Origin: Bog-473 sp963828825
Lineage (GTDB): Bacteria > Actinomycetota > Acidimicrobiia > Acidimicrobiales > RAAP-2
Direction: 5' to 3'
DNA length: 64,000 nucleotides
NCBI GenBank assembly: GCA_963828825.1
Contig: CAWHGF010000002.1
Coordinates: 784,396 to 848,395 of the forward strand
Below are positions 1-8,831 of the stretch, piece by piece; positions within the stretch are counted from its first letter, which is position 1; each line of letters opens with the position of its first letter. The position numbers were made by a program, and so were the translations under genes. The notes under the pieces are model-generated. The model was given only the letters and a program-made list of their open reading frames with translations. It was not told the origin of the DNA and did not search any database.

Positions 1-2
1 GG

Positions 3-326
3 GAGGCGGCAACGGCGTTGGGGTATTCGCAGTGGGCCGCGCTGGTCCGGGTCGACCTCCCCCTCGCGCTGCCCTACATCTTCGCCGGGCTGCGCGTGGC
101 CACGGCGACGGTCATCGGACTGGTGACCGTCACCGCACTGATCGGACTGGGGGGCTTGGGCCAGCAAATCACCTACGGCTTCAACATCGCCTACAACACG
201 CCCATCATCGTCGGCCTCGTCCTCTCCGTCGCCCTGGCCGCCGTCGCCGACCTCCTGTTGGTCGTGGCCGAACGACTGCTCGTCCCCTGGGCGCGCTCCC
301 GTCGCCGGGCGCAGGCGGTCGGTTGA
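3..326 (+). CDS. Osmoprotectant ABC transporter permease (3' part)
   Basis: This is the C-terminal part of an inner-membrane permease of the glycine betaine/choline/carnitine (OpuC/ProW) importer family. The reading frame is open back to the first bases of the window, so the true start lies upstream. The opening residues carry the EAA-type loop (EAA...G...PLALP) that docks on the ATPase, followed by hydrophobic segments ending in a basic tail. The second permease begins one base after its stop, and a periplasmic-type binding protein follows. The ATPase is not in the window and probably lies upstream. The substrate class is inferred from the family and the neighbours. Confidence 0.85.
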   Translation, partial: EAATALGYSQWAALVRVDLPLALPYIFAGLRVATATVIGLVTVTALIGLGGLGQQITYGFNIAYNTPIIVGLVLSVALAAVADLLLVVAERLLVPWARSRRRAQAVG

Positions 327-327
327 C

Positions 328-1056
328 GTGCCCTTCTTTGCCCACGTCTTCGGTTGGTTCACCACCTCGGCGAACTGGACCGGTCCGCAGGGCATCCCGA
401 CACTGTTCTGGCATCAGCTCGAACTTTCTATCGCGGTGGTCCTGACCGCACTCTGTCTCGGGGGCGGGCTCGGAGTCGTCCTCGGCCACACCGGCCGCGG
501 CGGCCTCGTGGCCGTCAACGCGGCCAACGCCTTCCGGGCCGTGCCCACGCTGGCCCTGCTCACGCTCCTCGCTATTCAGCCGGCCATCTCGCTCAAATGG
601 AACGGCTTCCTGGCCGCCTGGTTGGCCCTCACCGCGCTCGCCATCCCGCCCATCCTCACCAACACCTACGTGGGGATGAGCCAGGTCGACGCCGACGTAC
701 GTGACGCGGCAAAGGCGATGGGGCTCACAGGAGGCCAGGTCCTGCGAACCGTCGAGGCGCCTCTCGCCGTCCCCTTCGTCATGGCCGGGGTGCGGACCGC
801 CTCGATCGAGGTGGTTGCCACCTCGACCCTGGCGGCCTACGTCAGCTACACGGACCTCGGCACGCTGGTGATCACCGGGCTCAACACCAACGATTCGGTC
901 GTGGCCTTCAGCGGCGCCCTGTTGGTGGCCGCCATGGCGGGGTTGGTAACCCTGTCCCTCAGCCTCCTGACCAGGGTGCTCACACCCATCCCCTTGCGCC
1001 GGAGAGTCCGTCACAGCCTGCTTGGCGCTGCGACGACCGGGCTGCCTGCAACCTAA
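328..1056 (+). CDS. Osmoprotectant ABC transporter permease
   Basis: Second membrane permease of the same compatible-solute importer, 242 residues, the usual length for OpuCB/OpuCD proteins. About five to six hydrophobic segments are visible. The EAA loop is clear around residues 128-145 (DAAKAMGLTGGQVLRTVEAP), followed by the expected P-rich turn. A GTG start sits one base after the upstream permease stop, which implies translational coupling. Together with the upstream permease it would form the heterodimeric channel for quaternary amines or other osmolytes. No break is seen in the frame. Confidence 0.9.
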   Translation: MPFFAHVFGWFTTSANWTGPQGIPTLFWHQLELSIAVVLTALCLGGGLGVVLGHTGRGGLVAVNAANAFRAVPTLALLTLLAIQPAISLKWNGFLAAWLALTALAIPPILTNTYVGMSQVDADVRDAAKAMGLTGGQVLRTVEAPLAVPFVMAGVRTASIEVVATSTLAAYVSYTDLGTLVITGLNTNDSVVAFSGALLVAAMAGLVTLSLSLLTRVLTPIPLRRRVRHSLLGAATTGLPAT

Positions 1057-1164
1057 CTTGCTATTCTCGATGGAATACATCAGCATTACGGGTCGCTGAC
1101 GGACTCATTACAGTCTCACCGCGAAGCGTCAGGCGAAACCCCGACAACGAAAAAGGTGCCCTTC

Positions 1165-2070
1165 ATGCGTCTCACCCGCTTCCTCACCGCCGGAGTCCTG
1201 ATCGCGCTGGGCGCGCTGCTCGCCGTTCCGGCCGTGTCTGCCGGGGCCTCGGGCAGCAAGCCGACGATCATCATCGGTTCGACCAACTTCGAAGAGCAGG
1301 CCATCGTGTCGAACATCTGGGCCGACGTCCTGGAGAAGGCAGGCTACAAGGTGACGGTCGAGCCCAGCCTCGGCACCCGGGCCATCGTGGTGCCTGCGAT
1401 CGAGAAGGGCCAGATCGACCTGGAGCCCGACTACGCCGCCTCGCTGCTCGGCTTCCTCCATGGTGGCAATCCCCAGCCCGCCGGCGACAACATCGTCACC
1501 GCCATCCCGGCAGACCAGAAGGCGCTCGCCAGCTACGGGGTCACCGTGCTGCCCGCCTCGAAGGCACTCGACACCAACGTGTTCGCCGTGACCAAGGCCA
1601 CCGCCACGAAGTACCACCTGACGACCATCTCGAGCCTGAAGCCCTACGCCTCCAAGCTCACCCTCGGCGGGCCGCCGGAGTGCCCGACGTTCGCCGGCTG
1701 CGAACCGGGTCTGAAGAAGGTCTACGGGCTCACCTTCGCCGGCTTCAAATCCCTCGACGAGGCCGGCCCGCTCAGTGTGGCTGCCCTCAAGAACGGCGAG
1801 GTACAAGTGGTTGAACTGTTCTCGAGCGACGGCAACGTGGTCTCCAACAACTTCGTTGCCCTGACCGACAACAAGCACCTCGAAGGCGCCGACTACATCG
1901 TTCCGGTCATCCGCAAGTCGGTGGACACCACCGGTGTGGCGAAGGTGCTCGCCTCCATTGACGCCAAGCTGACCACCACCGCAATCTCAAAGCTGAACCT
2001 CGACGTGACCGCGCAGCAGGAGCAGCCGGCGGCGGTGGCCCAGGCCTGGGTCACGTCGGTCAACGGCTGA
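1165..2070 (+). CDS. Osmoprotectant ABC transporter substrate-binding protein
   Basis: Extracytoplasmic solute receptor of the OpuAC/ProX/OsmF family, which captures glycine betaine, choline or similar compounds for the two upstream permeases. It has a Sec signal peptide (hydrophobic stretch over residues about 5-23, ending in VSA-like residues) and then the family start IIIGSTNFEEQAI. The YAAS motif region (EPDYAASLLG) matches the ligand-binding cleft of the family. A GTG nine bases upstream is in frame, but the ATG at 1165 is preferred because an AAGG-type ribosome-binding site lies about 7 bases before it. A 108-base gap from the permease leaves room for its own promoter. Confidence 0.9.
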   Translation: MRLTRFLTAGVLIALGALLAVPAVSAGASGSKPTIIIGSTNFEEQAIVSNIWADVLEKAGYKVTVEPSLGTRAIVVPAIEKGQIDLEPDYAASLLGFLHGGNPQPAGDNIVTAIPADQKALASYGVTVLPASKALDTNVFAVTKATATKYHLTTISSLKPYASKLTLGGPPECPTFAGCEPGLKKVYGLTFAGFKSLDEAGPLSVAALKNGEVQVVELFSSDGNVVSNNFVALTDNKHLEGADYIVPVIRKSVDTTGVAKVLASIDAKLTTTAISKLNLDVTAQQEQPAAVAQAWVTSVNG

Positions 2071-2154
2071 CATCCGGGCGGCGCCCGACACGCCAACACG
2101 CACCGAGTGCTGCCGCCGGCGAGGCGGCCGTGTTCGGCCTGGCCGCGCTGGTCG

Positions 2155-2976
2155 TCAGGAATCGGCAGGGCTTCCCGGAGTCGGGGTCAGGACCGGTGCC
2201 GGAACACGCATCGCCGGAGCCTCCGTGCCGCCGTCGATCTCGAACACCTTCCCGGTCACCCAGGACGAGGCGTCGGACACGAGATAGAGCACGGCGCAGG
2301 CGATGTCCTCCGGCTGTCCCGGGCGACCCAGCGGGGTTCCCTCGAGGAACTGCTGGCGCAGCGTGTCGTCGGTGAGCACGATGTCGAGGGAGCGGGTGGC
2401 GACCCCGCCCACGTCGATCGCGTTGACCCGTACCCGCGGGGCCAACTCGGGCGCAATGTTCCGCGTCATCCGGTCGAGCGCCGCCTTGGCCGCGCCGTAG
2501 GCGACGAACATCGTCTGGGTCATGCTGGCCGAGCGGGACGAGATGTTGACCACGGCGCCCCCGCCGACGGTATCCACCATGTGCCGCGCCGCCAGCTTGG
2601 TGAGCGTCAGGGGCGCGGTCACGTTGAAGGCGAAGGTCCGGGCCATGAAGCCCTCGCTGGTCTCCATCGCTGCCCGCGGCATCGCACCGCCGGCGTTGTT
2701 GACCAGAATGTCGAGCCGCCCGAACTCCTCGACCGAGCGCGTCACCAGCTGCTCGCACGCCGTGGCGTCGGTGACGTCAGTGGGCACGACCAGCGCCCGG
2801 CGCCCGAGGGACCGGACCAGCGCGGCCACCTCTTCCAGGTCGGAATCCGTGCGGGCCGCCAGTGCGACGTCTGCGCCGGCCTCGGCCAACCCGGTGGCGA
2901 TACCACGTCCGATGCCCAGACCGGCGCCGGTGACGATCGCCACCTTCCCGGAGACGGAGAAGCGGTCGAGGATCAC
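2155..2976 (-). CDS. SDR family NAD(P)-dependent oxidoreductase
   Basis: Classical short-chain dehydrogenase/reductase of 273 residues. The cofactor motif TGAGLGIG is at residues 16-23, NNAG at 93-96, and the catalytic Ser-Tyr-Lys set includes Y160 and K164 (YGAAK). The C-terminal IDGG motif is typical of the FabG-like group. The ATG overlaps the stop of the upstream DAPDH-like gene by four bases (ATGA), so the two are probably translated together. The substrate cannot be named from sequence. The oxygenase and dehydrogenase neighbours suggest a degradative pathway for a hydroxylated or lipid-like compound. The C-terminal tail of about 20 residues after IDGG is proline-rich and unusual. Confidence 0.88.
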   Translation of the reverse strand: MILDRFSVSGKVAIVTGAGLGIGRGIATGLAEAGADVALAARTDSDLEEVAALVRSLGRRALVVPTDVTDATACEQLVTRSVEEFGRLDILVNNAGGAMPRAAMETSEGFMARTFAFNVTAPLTLTKLAARHMVDTVGGGAVVNISSRSASMTQTMFVAYGAAKAALDRMTRNIAPELAPRVRVNAIDVGGVATRSLDIVLTDDTLRQQFLEGTPLGRPGQPEDIACAVLYLVSDASSWVTGKVFEIDGGTEAPAMRVPAPVLTPTPGSPADS

Positions 2977-4064
2977 GCCGGGTTCGAGGGTGACGCTGCC
3001 CGCCTATCCCGGTGCAAGCCCGGAGCGGCGCGGCCGGCCACCAGGGGCATCTCCAGGTAGGTGAGCAGGCCGGGCTCGGCTTGGCACACGTAGGGGATGG
3101 CGTTGACGCAGTGCATGGCCGTGGCGACGACCCCGGGATTGCGGACGAGGCCCGCCTCCACGGTCTCGGGATGGAGCTTCTTGAAGGTGGTGAGGCAGCT
3201 GGGATCGCCCGTGATCTCGACCTCGAAGCGCTCCCCGTCGTCCCCGAACTTCCAGGCAGGATCGAGGTGCTCCTCGCCCATCAGCCAGTTGACCGTGGCG
3301 GTCACCACCGGTTCGCCGTCGACGGTGGCCTCCCACGTGAAGCGTTGCGCCGCCACCGTCCCGGGCTGGATCGGGCCGATGGGTGAGTCGATCGGCGCGG
3401 TGGCCACCGCCATCTCGTGGGTGGTCTTCAGCTGGGGCTCGACGGCGAAGCCCATCTCATCGGCGACCATGAAGATCGACTGGCGGAAGCCGCCACCGAG
3501 CGCGTCGATCATGACGCTGGCGCGGGCCTCCTCCGGGGTCTTGCCGAACAGCATCCAGTCGCGCACCACGTCGGGGGCACCGTAGGTGCGGATGTCGGAG
3601 AACTCCTCCGCCCGGACATGGGTGACGGAGCCCGACAGGGCCGAGATCATGAGGGGGAACCGTTCCGTGATCCCGCCGGGGTTGATCCCGGTGCCGTGCA
3701 GGGTCACGCCGGCCTTCCTGGCGATGGCGTCGAACTTCTGGCGGTCCTCGGGCGGCGGATAGAACCATCCCAGCGGGGTGACCACGTTCTTGCCCGCCTC
3801 CAAGATGGCGGTCACCACCGCCGGGTCCGCAAAGATCGGGCTGTAGAGGACGCAGTCGGCCTCCGTGGCGAGGAGTGCCTCGACGTCGCCCGTGGCGCTC
3901 ACGCCCAGGTCCTCGCGGCCCAGCAGCGCGCCGAGGTCCACTCCTTCCTTGTCCGGGCTGTGGACCCAGGCTCCGGCCAGCTCCAGCTCGGGATGCGCCA
4001 GGACCCCCTCCATGGCGGCGCGGCCCACACCGCCGGTGGCCCATTGGATCACCCGAAAGCTCAC
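2973..4064 (-). CDS. DAPDH-like NAD(P)H-dependent amine dehydrogenase family protein
   Basis: A 363-residue oxidoreductase with an N-terminal dihydrodipicolinate-reductase-like Rossmann fold (VIQWATGGVGRAA at residues 4-16). This family includes 2,4-diaminopentanoate dehydrogenase and many mycobacterial proteins of unknown substrate. An upstream in-frame start would add 39 residues with no family resemblance. The GTG at 4064 is chosen because the conserved SFRVIQW start follows directly and an AAGGGA ribosome-binding site precedes it by about eight bases. It overlaps the downstream SDR gene by four bases. The actual substrate is unknown. Confidence 0.82.
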   Translation of the reverse strand: MSFRVIQWATGGVGRAAMEGVLAHPELELAGAWVHSPDKEGVDLGALLGREDLGVSATGDVEALLATEADCVLYSPIFADPAVVTAILEAGKNVVTPLGWFYPPPEDRQKFDAIARKAGVTLHGTGINPGGITERFPLMISALSGSVTHVRAEEFSDIRTYGAPDVVRDWMLFGKTPEEARASVMIDALGGGFRQSIFMVADEMGFAVEPQLKTTHEMAVATAPIDSPIGPIQPGTVAAQRFTWEATVDGEPVVTATVNWLMGEEHLDPAWKFGDDGERFEVEITGDPSCLTTFKKLHPETVEAGLVRNPGVVATAMHCVNAIPYVCQAEPGLLTYLEMPLVAGRAAPGLHRDRRAASPSNPA

Positions 4065-4140
4065 TGGTGTCGTCCCTTGCTCGCTGGATCGGAATTGTCG
4101 GGAATGATGCCACCTCCGCCGACGCGGCACCCGGCTGCCG

Positions 4141-4296
4141 TCAGCGTGAGCACAGCGGAGTGACGATCTCCTCGGCGACACGGTCGATCTGCTCCTCGTC
4201 GAGGTCGAAGAGAGACACGTACGAGATCCCGATCGGCGCGTACTCGGCTGCGGAGTGCTCGACGTCGCGGGTCGCAGCGATCAGGACGACCCCGCT
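4141..4296 (-). pseudogene. Orphan C-terminal fragment resembling a luciferase-like (F420) oxidoreductase
   Basis: An open stretch of about 50 codons ends at 4141. Its peptide (APIGISYVSLFD, then EEQIDRVAEEIVTPL) looks like the last residues of bacterial luciferase-like monooxygenases, where a glycine-isoleucine-[DS]-Y strand precedes a final helix ending in a proline-leucine turn. No start or catalytic body precedes it. In the minus direction it begins where the phytanoyl-CoA dioxygenase-like gene ends, in another frame. The likely reading is the remnant of a deleted LLM gene between that gene and the DAPDH-like gene. The similarity is judged by eye only. Confidence 0.4.
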
Positions 4297-5156
4297 TCTT
4301 TTCGATACGGCCCCAGGTCGATCCCTGGGTACCGGGCGGCGACACCCTCGAGGGTCTGTTCCGACCAGTACGGATCGCCCGGCCGTGGGAAGCCGAAGAG
4401 GTCGCGCTGCCGCACGCTGCACTGCGGAATGAACCTGGCCCAACGCTCGGGCGACTGCTTGGGCCAGGCCATCTTGCCGCCCCAGGTCGTGCCGCGGACC
4501 TGAAAGTCGGCGAGGATCGAGAAGCGTGACCGGCCGACGCCCGTCATGTCCGATCCGCGATGCAAGATGTCGGTCCGGTAGACAAGGAGGCTGCCGGCGG
4601 GACCGGTGCACGCCACTTCGGCGTCGGCCAGGGACCCGAACGGCATGTAGAGCGGCGTGTACGGGACGTCTTTGCCGTCCTCGTACGGCACGATGCGGGT
4701 GGGCCCGTCCTCCTCCGTGACGTCGGACAGGAAGATGAAGGTCGTCAGCTGCTGGTACCGGGACCCGGGACGCGGTACCACCAGGCTGTGGCTCCCGAAG
4801 TCCCGGTGCAACGGCTGGTCGTAGTCGATGGCACCGGCGTACTTGGCCCAGAGCTCCACCTTGTAGAGATGGAGATCTGTCGTCTCCAGATAGCGCTCCG
4901 CCGCGTCCACCAGGTCCGGATGCACGGCCAGGCGGTTCAGATCCCATGAGCGGTAGGGGAACTCCTCCACGCCGGCGAACTGGCTCGCCGCGTAGTGAGC
5001 GAACCCACACGGGTCGGCGAAGTACTCCTCGGGACGGGGGAAATGCAGCCAGAGCGCCGCTTGGGCGGCGGCCAGCTCCTCGTCGCTCAGGAATCCCTCC
5101 ATCAGCGAGAACCCGCGCTCGCGCACCTCGGCGAGGGTGGCGTCAGAGACCCGCAT
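4281..5156 (-). CDS. Phytanoyl-CoA dioxygenase (PhyH) family protein
   Basis: Fe(II)/2-oxoglutarate-dependent oxygenase of 291 residues. The jelly-roll metal triad is visible as H-x-D in LHRDFGSH near residue 117 and a distal histidine in DILHRGSDMTG near residue 200, with the arginine of GRSRF as the likely 2-oxoglutarate contact. The family hydroxylates fatty acyl chains, ectoine or small metabolites, and the substrate here is not evident. It starts divergently from the zinc alcohol dehydrogenase and heads a minus-strand set with the DAPDH-like and SDR genes, which suggests hydroxylation followed by oxidation. Confidence 0.85.
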   Translation of the reverse strand: MRVSDATLAEVRERGFSLMEGFLSDEELAAAQAALWLHFPRPEEYFADPCGFAHYAASQFAGVEEFPYRSWDLNRLAVHPDLVDAAERYLETTDLHLYKVELWAKYAGAIDYDQPLHRDFGSHSLVVPRPGSRYQQLTTFIFLSDVTEEDGPTRIVPYEDGKDVPYTPLYMPFGSLADAEVACTGPAGSLLVYRTDILHRGSDMTGVGRSRFSILADFQVRGTTWGGKMAWPKQSPERWARFIPQCSVRQRDLFGFPRPGDPYWSEQTLEGVAARYPGIDLGPYRKEAGSS

Positions 5157-5220
5157 CGCCAGGCACTTTATGTCAGCCCCTCCCCCGGTGGCAGCGATCG
5201 GGCGCGCCTACGCTCACGAC

Positions 5221-6402
5221 GTGCGCGCGGTGGTGTTCGACATGGCTGACCCCGAGTTCCCCGCGTCTCTGACCGAGATCCCCGAGCCCGTGCTCCCTGG
5301 GCCGTCTTGGGCACGCATAGAGGTCGCGACCGGCGGGATCTGCGGCAGCGATCTCCATCTGTTCGCACACAACACCGGGCCGTCACCCACCCTGGCGTCC
5401 ATCGGGACCTTCCCCTTCGTCCTCGGCCACGAGACGGCCGGACGGGTCGTCGAGGCCGGTGCCAACTGCTCCGTTGCGGCCGGGACGAGGGTGGTCATCG
5501 ACCCGTGCATCCCGTGCCTACCCCGGGGGATCGACCCGCCCTGCGCCAACTGCGCCCGCGGATGGACGTCGTCATGTCTGAACCTGGACAGCCGCATCAT
5601 CAGCTCGGGGCGCTCGCTCGGGTTCACCCAGGATCTCGGCGGGGGCTGGGCCGACGGCGTGCTGGCGCACGACTCCATGCTGCACCCGATTCCGGACGCG
5701 ATCGAGGACCGCGGTGCCAGCCTCTACGAGCCGGTGTCCATCGCGTGCCACGGCCTGCTGCGAGCCATGCCCGTCGACGGCGAACCGGTCTTGATCGTCG
5801 GTGCCGGCATCATCGGGCTGGCGTCTCTCGCCGCGCTGCGCGCTCTCTTCCCGCGCTGCCCGGTCACCGTGCTGGCCCGCCACCCGCACCAGGCGGTGGC
5901 GGCCACGGCATGCGGTGCGGACCATGTCGTGTTCAGCGATCCCGACAACGGGCACTGGGAGGAGCTGGCGTCGCTGAGCGGCGCCCGTGTCGTCGGTCGG
6001 AAGCGCCACCAGATGCTGATGGGCGGTTTCCCCTACGTCATTGAGGCGGTGGGATCACCGGGGTCCGTCACCGAGGCGCTCCGCGCCGTCGCCCACCGGG
6101 GCAGTGTGCTGCTCCTCGGCGCGGCCGGGATCAGCGAGGTCGACCTCACGCCCATCTGGTACAAGGAGGCGGCGTTGATCGGCTCCATCGACCACACGGT
6201 GGACGCCCTCTCCACGCCGGGGCTGGCGGGCGCCCCGGACCGACACTCCGTGGACCGGGCGATCGACGTGCTCGCCGCTGGTCTCCTGCCGGACTCTGTC
6301 GTGGTGACGCACGAGTTCGGGCTCGAGGCCTACCGCGAGGCCATCGAGGTCGCCATCGACAGGAACTCGTCGCACGCCATCAAGGTCGTGTTCCGGCCCT
6401 GA
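5221..6402 (+). CDS. Zinc-binding alcohol dehydrogenase (MDR superfamily)
   Basis: Medium-chain dehydrogenase of about 393 residues. The N-terminal catalytic domain shows GGICGSDLH (catalytic zinc cysteine), the GHE signature (LGHETAGRV) and a structural-zinc-like cysteine group (residues about 95-115, CIPC...CANC). The NAD(P) domain shows the GAGIIG motif. The longer frame has starts at 5137 and 5170. The GTG at 5221 is preferred because MDR proteins usually begin with RAVVF directly, and because the other starts would leave almost no room for the divergent promoter shared with the phytanoyl-CoA dioxygenase-like gene (which begins at 5156). A roughly 50-residue insertion before the last third is noticeable. 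The substrate is unknown. Confidence 0.82.
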   Translation: MRAVVFDMADPEFPASLTEIPEPVLPGPSWARIEVATGGICGSDLHLFAHNTGPSPTLASIGTFPFVLGHETAGRVVEAGANCSVAAGTRVVIDPCIPCLPRGIDPPCANCARGWTSSCLNLDSRIISSGRSLGFTQDLGGGWADGVLAHDSMLHPIPDAIEDRGASLYEPVSIACHGLLRAMPVDGEPVLIVGAGIIGLASLAALRALFPRCPVTVLARHPHQAVAATACGADHVVFSDPDNGHWEELASLSGARVVGRKRHQMLMGGFPYVIEAVGSPGSVTEALRAVAHRGSVLLLGAAGISEVDLTPIWYKEAALIGSIDHTVDALSTPGLAGAPDRHSVDRAIDVLAAGLLPDSVVVTHEFGLEAYREAIEVAIDRNSSHAIKVVFRP

Positions 6403-6510
6403 AATCGGAGACCGCGTGGGACGAGGCGACGGACCCCGTCACTCCCCCAATCCTGGCGACGGACTGCGCCAGGACGCTGCGGCGACGCTCTCTCTGGTAG
6501 AGAGGCACCC

Positions 6511-8721
6511 GTGCCCCGGGACGCCAAGGCCGTCAGACGCCGGTGCCGCCCGCTCGATTTGGGCCAGGTCGTGGCTGTCCGCATCCTCATCTGCGCCATT
6601 CTCTGCCTGAGCGTGGGCGGGGTCGCGTCCGCGGCCACGCCCGGCGTCGCGGCCACGGATTCCCCCGGACCGCAGCAGGCCTACCGTTGCACCTTCAACG
6701 TCGCCACCGATGCCTTCACGGGCGCCTACGGCACCGCCTCGGCCATCGGGTGGCTCGGCAACCACAACAGCGTCATCACGTGCGTCGGCGGCACCTTCGT
6801 GGTCCAGGACGGCCCCGACGGGCTCTTCCAGGACTACGGCTTCGGCATCTACGACGGGCAACGGACCACCTGGTCCGATGCCGGCGGCTACCTGCCGGCA
6901 CAAGTGACGACGTTCCCCACCCGCGGCGGCGCCACGGTCTCCATCACCGAGTTCGCCGACCGCGTCGTTGTGGGAGGTGATCCTTTCGTCGCCGTCTACA
7001 GCCGCGTCCACGTCGTCAATCCGACGGGTCACCCGGTGACGGCTGACCCGCTCGCCTCCGATGCCCTCGTGCCACTCGACAGCGGGCCCAACACCGTCGC
7101 CCCGCACCAGACCGTCGACCACGACTACGTCATCGTGTCCGACCGCTTCGGCACCGACGACCCGTGGCCCGGGAACGAGGCCCTCGCCGCCGCTGGAGGA
7201 TTCGACGAGCACTTCACGCACATGCGCGCCTTTTGGAATGCACAGCTGGCCGGCATCGCCCAGATCCGCGTGCCTGACCTGTCGCTGGTCAATGCCTACA
7301 AGAGCGGCTTCATCACGACGCAGATCGCGCGCAGCGGCAACGACCTCGATACCGGCGTCAACGGTTACGAGAGCGAATACAGCCACGACGTGGTGGGGAT
7401 CCTGACCAATTTGTTCACGCAAGGCTCCTTCACCGACGCGCACGCACTCCTCACCGAGGCGCGCGACGTCGTCGGCGCGCAAGGCCAGTACGTGGACGGT
7501 CTCTGGACAATCTCCGTACCCTGGGCCGTCTACCTGCTCAAGACCGGTGACAAAGCGTTCGTCCAGCAGAATTTCGCCACCGGGGGGGCCGACGCCGCGG
7601 CGCCGAGCATCGAGGATGCCGCGCACGCCATCGCGGCGGATCGTACCGGGCCGATGGGGACGATGGAGGCCACCGACGACATCGACACCCAGGGCTACTG
7701 GACCACCGACGACTTCGAGGCCCTGCTCGGCCTGGCCGCCTACCGCTACATCGCCTCGACGCTCGGCGCTGCGGAGGAGGCGTCCTGGGCAGCGACGCAG
7801 TACGCCAGCCTCCTCAGTGCGACCAACGCCGTACTCGGTCAGACGATCAGTCGCAACCATCTCGACTACCTGCCCTGCTCGCTCCTGCAGGCCAATACCG
7901 CCAACCGGTGCAACAACCCCGAGGATGCCAACTGGACCTCGCCGATCGGCAACTGGGCCTGGGAGGGCTCGCTCTTCGGAGCCACCATCACCGGTCCCGG
8001 GCAGTCGCTGATCGATGCCACCTACGACTACGGCTTCGGCCGCCTGCGCGGGCTGCTGCCGCCGGACACCACCGGAGGCTTCCCGGGCGACTACTACTCG
8101 AGTGCCTACAACGCCGCGCAGGGTGCTGCCGGGCTGGCCAGCGTGAGCCACCGAGATCAGGGGATTTTGAACTACGAGTTCATGGTCGCCAACAGCCAGA
8201 GCGGTCCGTTGTCGTGGTGGGAGAGCTCCAGCGCCCCCAACCTCCGCTCGCCGTGGGTCGGCCGACACCCCGCCGCGGGCCAGGGCTCTTCGCCACATGC
8301 CTGGGGCATCGCCGGCGCCAACAAGGTGCTCCTGGACTCCCTCGTGGCGCAGCAGTCGGACGGTTCCCTGGTGGTCGGCCGCGGAGTGCCGCCGGAGTGG
8401 CTCGGCCATGGCGCGCCGATCTCGGTGACGAATTTCCCCACGACCGCGGGCCACCGCGTCGGCGTCAGCATCTCGTCCTCCGGCCGCTCGGTCTCTCTGA
8501 CCTTGCGCGGTCCAAAGCCGACGGGACCCGTTCTCTTCCAGCTGCCGTCCTTCATCCGGAATATTGCGACCACATCGATTGGAACCGTCAACGAACGCGC
8601 CGGGACCGTCACGCTGGCTCCCACAGTCCGTTACGTGACGATTACTCTGCGCGGGCGCCCGATCGTGGAAACGGCTAGGCCGCGTTGGGGTAGCCCAGCT
8701 CGGCACATCGGGACGGTCTAA
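6511..8721 (+). CDS. Secreted six-hairpin (alpha/alpha)6 glycosidase-like protein
   Basis: Exported protein of 736 residues. An N-terminal signal peptide spans residues about 21-42 (hydrophobic run ending in VASAA). If translation starts at the GTG at 6571 instead of 6511, the signal peptide has a more normal length. The middle of the protein (about residues 250-560) has the spacing of aromatic and acidic residues typical of (alpha/alpha)6-barrel glycoside hydrolases, for example the ESEYSHD and DYYSSAYNAAQGAAG stretches, and the C-terminus is a beta-rich domain. It probably acts on an extracellular polysaccharide or glycolipid. The exact GH family cannot be assigned by eye. It stands alone, with gaps of about 110 bases on each side. 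Confidence 0.6.
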   Translation: MPRDAKAVRRRCRPLDLGQVVAVRILICAILCLSVGGVASAATPGVAATDSPGPQQAYRCTFNVATDAFTGAYGTASAIGWLGNHNSVITCVGGTFVVQDGPDGLFQDYGFGIYDGQRTTWSDAGGYLPAQVTTFPTRGGATVSITEFADRVVVGGDPFVAVYSRVHVVNPTGHPVTADPLASDALVPLDSGPNTVAPHQTVDHDYVIVSDRFGTDDPWPGNEALAAAGGFDEHFTHMRAFWNAQLAGIAQIRVPDLSLVNAYKSGFITTQIARSGNDLDTGVNGYESEYSHDVVGILTNLFTQGSFTDAHALLTEARDVVGAQGQYVDGLWTISVPWAVYLLKTGDKAFVQQNFATGGADAAAPSIEDAAHAIAADRTGPMGTMEATDDIDTQGYWTTDDFEALLGLAAYRYIASTLGAAEEASWAATQYASLLSATNAVLGQTISRNHLDYLPCSLLQANTANRCNNPEDANWTSPIGNWAWEGSLFGATITGPGQSLIDATYDYGFGRLRGLLPPDTTGGFPGDYYSSAYNAAQGAAGLASVSHRDQGILNYEFMVANSQSGPLSWWESSSAPNLRSPWVGRHPAAGQGSSPHAWGIAGANKVLLDSLVAQQSDGSLVVGRGVPPEWLGHGAPISVTNFPTTAGHRVGVSISSSGRSVSLTLRGPKPTGPVLFQLPSFIRNIATTSIGTVNERAGTVTLAPTVRYVTITLRGRPIVETARPRWGSPARHIGTV

Positions 8722-8831
8722 GGGCGTGATTCAATGGAACTGTGTCAGTCGACCGGAGAGGCGGGGAGAGCTCAAACCGGCCAGTTCAATGGCTCGGGGG
8801 CTGTGAGAACTCTGGTGATCTATCAGCCTGA

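Noticed and set aside
205..1086. Long antisense frame over the permease genes
   Set aside because: The peptide is Gly/Arg/Asp-rich with no family pattern, the usual shadow of a GC-rich gene on the other strand.
6439..8706. A 755-codon antisense frame over the six-hairpin protein
   Set aside because: No signal peptide or domain; composition typical of an antisense shadow. The plus-strand gene has a signal peptide and enzyme-like motifs.
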